A stretch of DNA of 33,352 nucleotides, from contig CALPNT020000010.1 of NCBI GenBank assembly GCA_943325005.2, forward strand, positions 1 through 33,352. Direction: 5' to 3'. This stretch comes from Bifidobacterium breve. Its GTDB lineage: Bacteria > Cyanobacteriota > Cyanobacteriia > PCC-6307 > Cyanobiaceae. Below are positions 25,213 to 33,352 of this stretch, piece by piece. The notes under the pieces were generated by a model that did no database searches, was not told the origin of the DNA, and was given only the letters and a program-made list of their open reading frames with translations. Position 1 is the first letter of the stretch. Each line of letters opens with the position of its first letter. A program made the position numbers and the translations under genes.

Positions 25213-26790
25213 TCAGCCGAAGCTGGCGACGTGGCCAAGCGCCAGCTGGCTGGTGTGGCTGAGTTCGATCGACAAGGCATTGGTGCTGGCCTGGTAGAAG
25301 TCGATCGCCACCCGCGGCCAAAAGCCGATCACCAGGGTGGGCACCAGCAGGCTGAGGCCGATCACCAGCTCCCGCGGTGTCATGTCGCCGACCACCGCCA
25401 AAGCCGGAATTCGGGGACCGAAGAAGACCCTGCGGCAGAGGGAAAGCAGGTACACAGGGGTGAGCACCAGCCCGATCGCAGCCAGCACGATCGTCAGCAC
25501 CCGGAAAGGCACCGTGAAGTTGTCGTTGGCGGTGACCCCCAGGAAGATGGTGATCTCGCTGACGAAACCACTCATGCCCGGCAGGGCGAGCGAGGCCAGC
25601 GAACTGGCCAGGAAGAAGGCGAAGGTGATCGGCAGCGCCTTGGCCAGGCCGCCCATGTTGGGGATCGAGAGTGTCTTGGTGCGCTCGTAAAAAACGCCGG
25701 TCACAAAGAACATCGAGGCGGCGATCAGGCCATGGCTGATCATCTGCAACATCGCACCGCTCATGCCCAAGGCATCGATGGCGCCGATACCGAGCAGCAC
25801 GAAGCCCATGTGGCTCACCGAGCTGCAGGCGATGCGTCGCTTGACGTTGTCCTGGGCGAAGGCGTTGAGCGCCCCATAGATGATATTGACGATGCCAAGC
25901 ACAATCAGGGCGGGGGCCAACAACAGATGGGCCTCAGGCAACATCTGCACGTTGAAGCGCAGCAGCGCATAGCCCCCCATCTTCAGCAGCACACCAGCCA
26001 GCAGCATCGACACCGGCGCATTGGCCTCACCATGGGCATCGGGAAGCCAGGTGTGAAGCGGAAAAATCGGTAGCTTGACGCCGAAGCCCACCAAGAAACC
26101 GAGGTAGCAGAGCAGGCCGAAGGTCCCCCCAGGAGAGCGGGCCGCCAGCTCAGAGAGATTGAGGGTGAAGCTGTCACCGGAGAGGGCCAAGGCCAGGCCA
26201 CTGAGCAGGATCAGCAGGGAGGCTGAGGCGGTGTAGAGGATGAACTTGGTGGCGGCGTACTGGCGCTGCTTGCCACCCCAGATGGCGATCAGCAGATACA
26301 CCGGCACCAGCTCCAGCTCCCAGGCCAGGAAGAACAGCAGAAAATCCTGGGAGAGAAACACCAGGCCTTGGGCTGAAGCCTGCAACAACAGCAGGCCGAA
26401 ATAGAGCCGGGTTTTGCGATTGATGTTCCAGCTGGCGGCAACAGCCAGCAGGGTGACCAGACCACTGAGAACCACCAGGGGGGCCGACAGTCCATCGGCG
26501 GCCAGCGACCATTCGAGCCCGAGGGTCGGCACCCAGGGCACCCGCTCCACCAACTGCAGGCCAGCGAAGCTGCCATCGAAATGACGGCTGAACACCCACA
26601 GCATCAGCGCCAGATCAACCCCCAGCACGGCCAGAGCCAGGAGCCGGGGCAGCCTGGGATCATCGGCATCCCCAGGCAATAAAGGCATGAGCAAGGCCGC
26701 CGCCGCCGGCAGCAGCACAATCAGGCTGAGCCAGGGAAAAGTCGCTGAAAGCGACGACGCGGCCGAAATGGGCAGGGTGGCGTCCATCAC
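25213..26790 (-). CDS. ndhD: NAD(P)H-quinone oxidoreductase subunit 4
   Basis: [122 protein letters not shown]. Confidence 0.97.
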   Translation of the reverse strand: MMDATLPISAASSLSATFPWLSLIVLLPAAAALLMPLLPGDADDPRLPRLLALAVLGVDLALMLWVFSRHFDGSFAGLQLVERVPWVPTLGLEWSLAADGLSAPLVVLSGLVTLLAVAASWNINRKTRLYFGLLLLQASAQGLVFLSQDFLLFFLAWELELVPVYLLIAIWGGKQRQYAATKFILYTASASLLILLSGLALALSGDSFTLNLSELAARSPGGTFGLLCYLGFLVGFGVKLPIFPLHTWLPDAHGEANAPVSMLLAGVLLKMGGYALLRFNVQMLPEAHLLLAPALIVLGIVNIIYGALNAFAQDNVKRRIACSSVSHMGFVLLGIGAIDALGMSGAMLQMISHGLIAASMFFVTGVFYERTKTLSIPNMGGLAKALPITFAFFLASSLASLALPGMSGFVSEITIFLGVTANDNFTVPFRVLTIVLAAIGLVLTPVYLLSLCRRVFFGPRIPALAVVGDMTPRELVIGLSLLVPTLVIGFWPRVAIDFYQASTNALSIELSHTSQLALGHVASFG

Positions 26791-26904
26791 TACATCCGAC
26801 TGGTGACTTGGGGATCATCGACCGCAAGCCTTGGCGGCCGGTCAGATCCATCGGTGCAGGAATCTATCAGCTGAGTTGAAGTACTCATGGCCTGTGCTAA
26901 TGGG

Positions 26905-27858
26905 TCAAAAACTGAGTCGGGGCAGATGGCCCCAGCTGCTGCCCGCGTACTGGGGCTGGAGCACTTCGCCGCGACTGCTCACCCCTTCGCGCTGCCAGGC
27001 CTCCACCATCGCCTCGCTCACCGCCGCGGCGACGGAGGCGCTGCCCAGGGCGAGCAGGGTGGGGCCGGCGCCACTGATCACGCAGCCCCAGGCCCCCGCC
27101 TCCAGAGCCGCTTCGCGCACGGCCTTGCCCCCCTGGATCAGGCCCCAGCGGTAGGGCTCATGGATGCGATCGTGCATGCCATCGGCGATCAGATCGCCGT
27201 TGCCCGTGCGCAGGCCCTGAAGCAGCAGGGTGAGGGCGCCGAGGTTGATCACCGCATCACTGATCGGAATGCTCCGCGGCATGGCGCGCCTCGCCTCGGA
27301 GGTGCTGAGCCGGATCGAGGGGATCGCCACCACCGCCTGCACGCTGCTGGCCCATTCGCAGCGCACCACCCGCCAGCGATTGGAGGCGGCACGGGCGGTC
27401 AGGCACAGGCCACCCACCAGGGAAGGCACGACGTTGTCGGGATGGCCCTCGATATCGATCGCCAGTTCCAGCAGCTTCTCCTTGCTCAAGGGTTCGCCGA
27501 CCAGGGCATTGGCGCCGATCAGGCCAGCGACGATCGCCGTGGCGCTGCTGCCCAGTCCGCGGGCCGGCGGCACGGCCAGTTGCACCCTGGCCTCCAGGGC
27601 CACCGGTTCCTGGCCGGCTTCCTTCCAAACCCTCTGGGCAGAACGGTAGATCAGGTTGTCGGGACCACCGCGCAGATGGGCACCTTCGCTGCCTTCGATG
27701 ATCAGGTCGAAGCGGTCTCCGCCTCCCTCGATCACGCGCAGTTCAAAGCGGTTACCCAGCTCCAGAGCCGCTCCCAGGCAGTCGAAACCGGGGCCGAGGT
27801 TGGCGGTGGTGGCGGGGACCTCTACCACCACCCCTTGGCCGAGGCTTGGGCGCGCCAT
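26905..27858 (-). CDS. thrB: Homoserine kinase
   Basis: GHMP kinase: VEVPATTANLGPGFDCLGAALEL, LAVPPARGLGSSATAIVAGLIGANAL, WGCVISGAGPTLLAL. Confidence 0.97.
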   Translation of the reverse strand: MARPSLGQGVVVEVPATTANLGPGFDCLGAALELGNRFELRVIEGGGDRFDLIIEGSEGAHLRGGPDNLIYRSAQRVWKEAGQEPVALEARVQLAVPPARGLGSSATAIVAGLIGANALVGEPLSKEKLLELAIDIEGHPDNVVPSLVGGLCLTARAASNRWRVVRCEWASSVQAVVAIPSIRLSTSEARRAMPRSIPISDAVINLGALTLLLQGLRTGNGDLIADGMHDRIHEPYRWGLIQGGKAVREAALEAGAWGCVISGAGPTLLALGSASVAAAVSEAMVEAWQREGVSSRGEVLQPQYAGSSWGHLPRLSF

Positions 27859-27903
27859 CTAGGTCGTCTTACTCAGCCCAGTGTTGCAGCCGATGGGTCA
27901 GCC

Positions 27904-28953
27904 TCACGCCAGCAGCATCCGGGCTCGGCAGGCGGCACTGAAACTGCCGAAGGCTGGATCGATCACGGCCTGAATCGGCATCGGCTCCAGCACCGCTGCC
28001 AACCGACCCTTGGCCAGGAAGGCCGCGCTGAAGCGCTGCGAGCGCAGTCCCGCCAGTAGCTTGCCCGCCGTGCCGCCGCCCAGCCAGATGCCACCGCGGC
28101 AGAGGCTGGCCAGGGCTAGATCGCCGCAGACCGATCCGTAGGCCCCCAGCCAGAGTTCAAGCGCCTCAGTGGCCAGCGGTTCGCCAGCGGCGGCCGCCTC
28201 GGCCACGGCGGCGGGCAGATCGGCCGCTTCGGTGTTGGTGGCGCCGTCGCCTGCTGCTGCCTGTCTCCTGGCCAGCCAGCGGCCCGCCTGACCCTGCAGG
28301 GGATGCAGACCGTCAGGATCGCGGCTGGCCAGCAGCCAGCGGGCCACATCGCCCAGGCCGGTGCCGCTCACCACCCGCTCAATCGACAGCCGCTCCAGCT
28401 GACGATCCGCCTGGATCCATTGCTTGAGCTCCCACTCCTGCTGGCTGCGCGGCGCAAATTCGCCATGGGAGGCCTCGCTGGCCAGGGCCTGCAGGCCCGT
28501 GCTGGTCTGAACCCCCAGCGCCACCCCAAGACCGGTGCCAGCCCCGAGGATCAGCAGCGGGGCGTCCGCCACCGCGGTGCCGCTGCGCACGGGGGCCACC
28601 TGACTGGCCTGCAGATGGGGGAGGCCGTAGATCAGCACGGCGAAGTCGTTGACCAGCTCCAGGCGCTGGATCCCACAGGCCTGGGCCAGATCCGGCTCGA
28701 CCAGAATCCAGCTGAGATTGGTGAGCTGGGCGCGGCCACCATGCACCGGCCCGGCGACCGCCAGGCAGGCGGCAGCAGGCCGGGCCAGGCCACGGCCCTC
28801 GCAGTCCGCCAGAAAGTGACGCACCATCGCCGCCAGGTCTTCCCAGTCGGTGGAGGGGTAGCGACAGCTGGCCAGGATGTCCAGGCTGGCGGCGTGGTGA
28901 AGGCTCAGCAGGGTCTTGGTGCCGCCGATATCGCCGGCCAGCAAGGTGGTCAT
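27904..28953 (-). CDS. glk: Glucokinase (Glk family)
   Basis: MTTLLAGDIGGTKTLLSLHHA, LVNDFAVLIYGLPHL, LILGAGTGLGVAL, SEASHGEFAPRSQQEWEL, ERVVSGTGL, GGIWLGGGTAGKLL. Confidence 0.93.
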   Translation of the reverse strand: MTTLLAGDIGGTKTLLSLHHAASLDILASCRYPSTDWEDLAAMVRHFLADCEGRGLARPAAACLAVAGPVHGGRAQLTNLSWILVEPDLAQACGIQRLELVNDFAVLIYGLPHLQASQVAPVRSGTAVADAPLLILGAGTGLGVALGVQTSTGLQALASEASHGEFAPRSQQEWELKQWIQADRQLERLSIERVVSGTGLGDVARWLLASRDPDGLHPLQGQAGRWLARRQAAAGDGATNTEAADLPAAVAEAAAAGEPLATEALELWLGAYGSVCGDLALASLCRGGIWLGGGTAGKLLAGLRSQRFSAAFLAKGRLAAVLEPMPIQAVIDPAFGSFSAACRARMLLA

Positions 28954-29004
28954 GGCCGCAGGGCAATCGGAACAGGGATGGGGTTGATCAAGGCGCAAGC
29001 TCGA

Positions 29005-30834
29005 TCAGCAAGCGGCCAGGCCCGCCAGGCGCTGCTGGTTGGCCTGGACAGCCCGGGCGACCAGGGTGGCCAGGGGAAGGGCGCCGAGATCGCCATCGCG
29101 GCGGCTGCGCAGGCTGATCGCTCCGGTTTCAGCTTCCTTGGCGCCGATCACACCCAGCACGGGAATCTTCATCTGTTCGCCGTTGCGAATCAGTTTGCCG
29201 AGTCGATCACCGCTGCGATCAATCGTGGCCCGCACCCCCTGCTGCACCAGCTGTTGCTGCAGAGATTCGGCATAGGGCATCACCTCATCGGTGACCGGCA
29301 GCAAACGAATCTGCTCCGGTGCCAACCAGAACGGGAAATCACCGGCATAGTTTTCGGTCATGATGCCGAAGAAACGTTCCAGCGAGCCAAAGATGGCCCG
29401 GTGAATCATGATCGGACGCTGACGACTGCCATCGGCCGCTACATACTCGAGGTTGAAGCGTTCCGGCAGGTTGAAGTCGAGCTGGATCGTGGAGCACTGC
29501 CAGAGGCGGCCGATCGCATCTTCGATCTTGAGATCGATCTTGGGGCCGTAGAAGGCGCCACCCCCCTCATCCACCTTGTAGGGCCAGCCCTTGCGCTCGA
29601 GGGCCTCGATCAGGCCGCGGGTGGCCAGATCCCAGACGGCATCATCGCCGATCGATTTTTCCGGCCGGGTGGACAGATTGATCTCGTAGTGGCGGAAGTC
29701 AAAGGTGCTGAGGATGCGTTCGGTGAGCTGAAGCACCCGCAGGATCTCAGCGCCGATCTGCTCCGGCAGGCAGAACACATGGGCGTCGTCCTGGGTGAAG
29801 CCCCGCACCCGCATCAGCCCATGCATCACGCCGGGACGTTCGTAGCGATAGACGGTGCCGAGTTCAGCCCAGCGGATCGGCAGTTCGCGGTAGGAGCGCA
29901 GCCGGCTGGCATAGGTGAGCACATGGAAGGGGCAGTTCATCGGCTTGAGCTGGTACTGGCGCTCGTCCACCTGCATCGGCGCGAACATGCTCTCGGCGTA
30001 GAAGTCGAGATGGCCTGAAGTGCGCCATAGCTCGATGTCGGCGACATGGGGGGTATAGAGCAGCTCGTAGCCGTCGTCGAAGTGGGCTTGGCGCCAGAAA
30101 TCCTCGATCAGCAGGCGCATGCGGGCGCCGCGGGGATGCCAGAACACCAGGCCGGCACCGGCTTCATCTTCGATCGAGAACAGGTCCAGGTCAGTGCCCA
30201 AGCGGCGATGGTCACGCCGCAGCGCCTCCTGCTTGCGGCGCTGGTATTCGGCCAGTTGCTCGGCCGTTTCCCAGGCCGTGCCATAGATGCGTTGCAGCTG
30301 GGCCCGTTTCTCATCGCCGCGCCAGTAGGCACCGGCCACGCTTTCCAGGGCGAAGGCCTTGGGATTGAGCTCACTGGTGTTGGCCACGTGGGGACCGGCG
30401 CAGAGATCCCACCAGTCCTCGCCGAGGGTGTAGAGCGTGATCGGCTCCTGCAGGCCAGCCAGGATTTCCAGTTTGTAGGGCTCGTTCTGCTGGCTGATGC
30501 GGCGTTCGGCCTCTTCGCGGCTCACCTCGATGCGCTCCAGCGGCAGGCGGGCGCCGATGATCTTCAGCATCTCCTTACGGATCGCCTTGAGATCGGCCTC
30601 GGTGAACGGCTCGGGGTTGTCGAAGTCGTAATAAAAGCCGTTCTCGGTCCAGGGGCCGATCGTGACCAGGGCTTGGGGGAACAACCGCTGGACCGCCATG
30701 GCCAGCACATGGCTCATCGAATGGCGGATGCGCAGCAAGGCCGGGCTTTCGCTGGTTTTGGGCAGCTGGATCACCGCCGTGCCGCTCTCGTTCGCTGCCG
30801 CCTGGGGACCTACGGCAATCGGGGCGCTGGTCAC
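29005..30834 (-). CDS. thrS: Threonyl-tRNA synthetase lacking an N-terminal TGS domain
   Basis: HSMSHVLAMAVQRLFPQALVTIGPWTENGFYYDF, YQLKPMNCPFHVLTYASRLRSYRELPIRWAELGTVYRYERPGVMHGLMRVRGFTQDDAHVFC, MIHRAIFGSLERFFGIM. Confidence 0.97.
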   Translation of the reverse strand: MTSAPIAVGPQAAANESGTAVIQLPKTSESPALLRIRHSMSHVLAMAVQRLFPQALVTIGPWTENGFYYDFDNPEPFTEADLKAIRKEMLKIIGARLPLERIEVSREEAERRISQQNEPYKLEILAGLQEPITLYTLGEDWWDLCAGPHVANTSELNPKAFALESVAGAYWRGDEKRAQLQRIYGTAWETAEQLAEYQRRKQEALRRDHRRLGTDLDLFSIEDEAGAGLVFWHPRGARMRLLIEDFWRQAHFDDGYELLYTPHVADIELWRTSGHLDFYAESMFAPMQVDERQYQLKPMNCPFHVLTYASRLRSYRELPIRWAELGTVYRYERPGVMHGLMRVRGFTQDDAHVFCLPEQIGAEILRVLQLTERILSTFDFRHYEINLSTRPEKSIGDDAVWDLATRGLIEALERKGWPYKVDEGGGAFYGPKIDLKIEDAIGRLWQCSTIQLDFNLPERFNLEYVAADGSRQRPIMIHRAIFGSLERFFGIMTENYAGDFPFWLAPEQIRLLPVTDEVMPYAESLQQQLVQQGVRATIDRSGDRLGKLIRNGEQMKIPVLGVIGAKEAETGAISLRSRRDGDLGALPLATLVARAVQANQQRLAGLAAC

Positions 30835-30999
30835 GGAATCACGGGGGCTTGATCGGGACTGGATCCTACGGAGTCGGTTCAGACAGAAGCTGGGCGGCGG
30901 CGTGTCACGGCGGCCCCTGTGGCTATGGCCGAGGCGGCCTTGATGGCAGCCTGCCCGCAGACGAGGGCCCTACGGTGAAACCGGCCCCAATCGGCTGCG

Positions 31000-31491
31000 G
31001 TGACCCTTCGTCCTTCTCCCTCCTTCCTGCCCGCCCTGGTGGCTGGAGCCGAACGCCGCAGCGTCGCCGTGAGCTACCTGCTCTGGTGTGGCTCCCTGGT
31101 GGGGGTGTGCGGCCTGCAGCGCTTCTACAACCGACGCCCGATCAGTGGCACGGTCTGGCTGCTCACCTTTGGTCTCTGCTTTGTGGGCCAGTTGCTGGAT
31201 CTGCTGCTGATCCCGGATCTGGTGCAGCGGGCTAACCAGCCCCTGCTGCTGCAAGAGGCCCTCAACGCAGCGGAATCTGCCGCCTTGCCACCGCTGGAGC
31301 TCCAGTTGCTGCAGCTGGCGCGCCGTTCGGGGCGCCGCGGCTTCACCATCAACGACGCCCTGCTGGACCTGCAGCTGCCGCGCGAGGCCGACAGCGCCGT
31401 GGTGTGCGCTGAGATCGAGCGGTTGCTCCACGGCCAGCTGCTGGATGTGGGTAACGATGAACGCGGCCGGGTGGTCTACCGCGAACCCTGA
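31000..31491 (+). CDS. TM2-domain membrane protein
   Basis: SVAVSYLLWCGSLVGVCGLQRFYNRRPISGTVWLLTFGLCFVGQLLDLLLIPDLV; GTG start. Confidence 0.8.
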   Translation: MTLRPSPSFLPALVAGAERRSVAVSYLLWCGSLVGVCGLQRFYNRRPISGTVWLLTFGLCFVGQLLDLLLIPDLVQRANQPLLLQEALNAAESAALPPLELQLLQLARRSGRRGFTINDALLDLQLPREADSAVVCAEIERLLHGQLLDVGNDERGRVVYREP

Positions 31492-31507
31492 GCGGCAGGC
31501 ATCGAGC

Positions 31508-32584
31508 TCAGGTGCTGGCCAGGAAACCGAGCGCCTGATGCACCCGGTTCAAGGTGACAGCGGCCACGGCATTGGCCCGTTGCCGACCCTGGGCCAGCAC
31601 TTCGCCCAGATAGCCGGGATCGTCGCGCAACTCGCGGTAGCGCTCCTGCAGCGGGGTAAGGGCGGCTACGGCGGCCTCAGCCAGCAGGGGTTTGAAGGTG
31701 CCCCAGCCCATGGAGCCACATTCGCTGGCCGCAGCCGCGCGGCTGCGGCCAGCCAGCAGCGCGTAGAGCCCCAGCAGGTTGTCCGCCTCCGGTCGCTCCG
31801 GATTGCCGAACTCCAGGCCCATCTGCGGATCGGTCTTGGCCCGCTTGATCTTGCGTGTGATCAGCTCGGCTGAATCGAGCAAGGTGAGGCGCGATCCCTC
31901 ATTCGGATCGCTTTTGCTCATCTTGCTGCGGCCATCGGTGAGACTCATCACTCGGGCTCCTTCCTTGAAAATCAGGGGCTGGGGAACCTTCAGAATCGGA
32001 ATCGGTTCACCATCGCTGCCCCTGGCGCCGAAGCGGGCATTGATGCGCTGCTGGGCGATGTCACGGGCCAATTCCAGATGCTGTTTCTGGTCTTCGCCCA
32101 CCGGCACCCGATCGGCGTCATAAAGAAGGATGTCGGCCGCCATCAGCACGGGGTAGTCGAGCAGACCAGCGGACACGTCAGCCCCCTGTTTCAGCGCTTT
32201 CTCCTTGAACTGAATCATGCGCTCCAGCCAGTTCAACGGCGTGACGCAGTTCAATAGCCAGCAGAGTTCAGCGTGGGCGCTGACCTGGCTCTGGATGAAG
32301 ATCGTGGACTGCTGCGGATCAATGCCACAGGCCAGGTACAAGGCGGCGGTGCTGAGCGTGTCCTCCGCCAGCCGCGCCGGTTCATGGGGCACCGTGATCG
32401 CATGCAGATCGACGACACAGAAAAAGGTGTCGTGGTCGCTCTGCAGAGCGACCCAGTTGCGAATGGCGCCGAGCCAGTTGCCGAGATGAAGGGCGCCGGT
32501 GGGTTGGACGCCCGAGAGTACCCGCAGCCGCTCTGTTGGTCTGGCCTCACCGGGAGTGATGGCGCTGGCAACGGGCACTGGCAT
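31508..32584 (-). CDS. trpS: Tryptophanyl-tRNA synthetase
   Basis: VLSGVQPTGALHLGNWLGAIRNWV (HIGH-type), DVSAGLLDYPVLMAADILLYDADRVPVGEDQKQHLELARDIAQ, SLTDGRSKMSKSDPNEGSRLTLLD (KMSKS). Confidence 0.98.
   Translation of the reverse strand: MPVPVASAITPGEARPTERLRVLSGVQPTGALHLGNWLGAIRNWVALQSDHDTFFCVVDLHAITVPHEPARLAEDTLSTAALYLACGIDPQQSTIFIQSQVSAHAELCWLLNCVTPLNWLERMIQFKEKALKQGADVSAGLLDYPVLMAADILLYDADRVPVGEDQKQHLELARDIAQQRINARFGARGSDGEPIPILKVPQPLIFKEGARVMSLTDGRSKMSKSDPNEGSRLTLLDSAELITRKIKRAKTDPQMGLEFGNPERPEADNLLGLYALLAGRSRAAAASECGSMGWGTFKPLLAEAAVAALTPLQERYRELRDDPGYLGEVLAQGRQRANAVAAVTLNRVHQALGFLAST
31724..31753. repeat. Perfect 30-bp palindrome inside trpS
   Basis: GCTGGCCGCAGCCGC|GCGGCTGCGGCCAGC; second half is the exact reverse complement of the first. 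Confidence 0.95.
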
Positions 32585-32598
32585 CGTGGCTGGTTGGT

Positions 32599-33330
32599 TC
32601 AGGCGTCGCCGGAGCTCAGCGCGGCGGCTTCTGCCTCCGGGCTGGCCGCAGAGCTGCTGGCAGCAGGCTGATCCGGGGCCGCCGACTCCTGCTCGGACAG
32701 CGTTGAGCTGTCAACCTCATGCAGGTTGGCTTCAGCGCCTGCCGCTTCTGCTCCCGCCAGTTCCGTGTCGGCCGGTTCGGTTCCAGCTGGTTCAGAGGCT
32801 TCGAGATCCGCTGCTGGCGTCTCAGCGCTGGCCGGTGCCGGGCGACTGGGTCTGGCGAAGGGATCGATCCGCTGGCTGCGGCCACCGCCGCCAGCCTGGC
32901 CGCGTCCCTCGCTGCGACGACCATCCCGATCGCCACTGCCACTGCCGGCGCCACCACCACCACCACCGCCACGGGAGGCCGGAGGGCGTTGGTCGACCTG
33001 GGCGCGCTGTTGGTCCACCAGCTCCTGCAGCTGACCCGCTTCCAGCTGCTGGGCCAGGGTGCGCAGCGCAAAGCCGAGCACGGCCACGGTGGAGCGCAGT
33101 CCAAAGGCTTCCTGCAAGGCCCTGGCGGCCTGCAGTTCGTTATCGCTCAGGCGGATGCGGAAACCACCGGTATCGCGCTGGCCTCCCTGGGATTGCCCCC
33201 CTTGGCGCTGACCGCCTTCGCGGTGTCCGCCCTCGCGCGAACCTCCCTCCCGACGACCGCGTCCCGATTCCTCGGAACCAGCGTTGGTCTGGGGAGTGTT
33301 GGTGTCGTCAGCCATGCCCGCAGCACGCAT
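32599..33330 (-). CDS. Hypothetical protein: RHH-like core flanked by low-complexity tails
   Basis: Core GFRIRLSDNELQAARALQEAFGLRSTVAVLGFALRTLAQQLEAG (strand-helix-helix pattern); N-tail GRGRREGGSREGGHREGGQRQGGQSQGGQRDTGG; C-tail acidic/Ala-rich. A later ATG (MADDTNTPQ) may be the start. Confidence 0.65.
   Translation of the reverse strand: MRAAGMADDTNTPQTNAGSEESGRGRREGGSREGGHREGGQRQGGQSQGGQRDTGGFRIRLSDNELQAARALQEAFGLRSTVAVLGFALRTLAQQLEAGQLQELVDQQRAQVDQRPPASRGGGGGGGAGSGSGDRDGRRSEGRGQAGGGGRSQRIDPFARPSRPAPASAETPAADLEASEPAGTEPADTELAGAEAAGAEANLHEVDSSTLSEQESAAPDQPAASSSAASPEAEAAALSSGDA
32731..32805 (-). repeat. 15-bp periodic repeat in the C-terminal tail of the RHH-like gene
   Basis: ttcagcgcctgccgc / ttctgctcccgccag / ttccgtgtcggccgg / ttcggttccagctgg / ttcagaggcttcgag; encodes EPAGT-EPADT-ELAGA-EAAGA. 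Confidence 0.6.
33178..33252 (-). repeat. 15-bp periodic repeat in the N-terminal tail of the RHH-like gene
   Basis: ctggcctccctggga / ttgccccccttggcg / ctgaccgccttcgcg / gtgtccgccctcgcg / cgaacctccctcccg; encodes a pentapeptide repeat of REGGx/xQGGQ type. Confidence 0.65.
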
Positions 33331-33352
33331 TCAGGCGCAAGTGTGCCGCATC

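Noticed and set aside
28303-30018. 571-aa plus-strand ORF antisense to glk/thrS
   Set aside because: Spans the 3' end of one gene and most of another on the opposite strand; shadow frame.
29005-30834. ThrRS lacking TGS domain as a novelty
   Set aside because: A TGS-less ThrRS is, to my knowledge, usual in cyanobacteria, so not treated as new.
1-33352. CRISPR arrays, tRNA/rRNA genes, transposases, integrases, toxin-antitoxin or BGC core genes
   Set aside because: Looked for and not seen; repeats present are short coding tandem repeats without CRISPR-like spacers.

Overview
This GC-rich window looks like a picocyanobacterial (Synechococcus/Cyanobium-type) chromosome. That assignment rests on ndhD, a Ycf51/DUF2518-like protein, a ThrRS without a TGS domain, and the remembered gene order proA / lipase / prlC / ndhD / thrB / glk / thrS / trpS; no search was run. 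The first ~9.2 kb looks like accessory, envelope-transport DNA: a TPR gene with an apparent frameshift, a cupin, a solute-binding lipoprotein coupled to an MscS-type channel, a FUSC/small membrane protein/HlyD operon divergent from a TolC-type gene, and a K+ channel. From ~9.2 kb on it is mostly housekeeping: glgB, a DUF3887-like protein, a CocE/NonD hydrolase, DUF4332, Ycf51-like, TamB, a ROK kinase, proA, an alpha/beta hydrolase, an M3 oligopeptidase, ndhD, thrB, glk, thrS, a TM2 protein, trpS and an RHH-like protein with disordered tails. I saw no rRNA, tRNA, CRISPR array or IS element. The best leads are the binding-protein/MscS pair, the AaeXAB-like efflux locus, the TPR frameshift at a T6 tract, recurrent 15-bp in-frame tandem repeats in unrelated genes, a perfect 30-bp palindrome inside trpS, the ROK kinase that has lost most zinc ligands, and nested hairpins between convergent genes.
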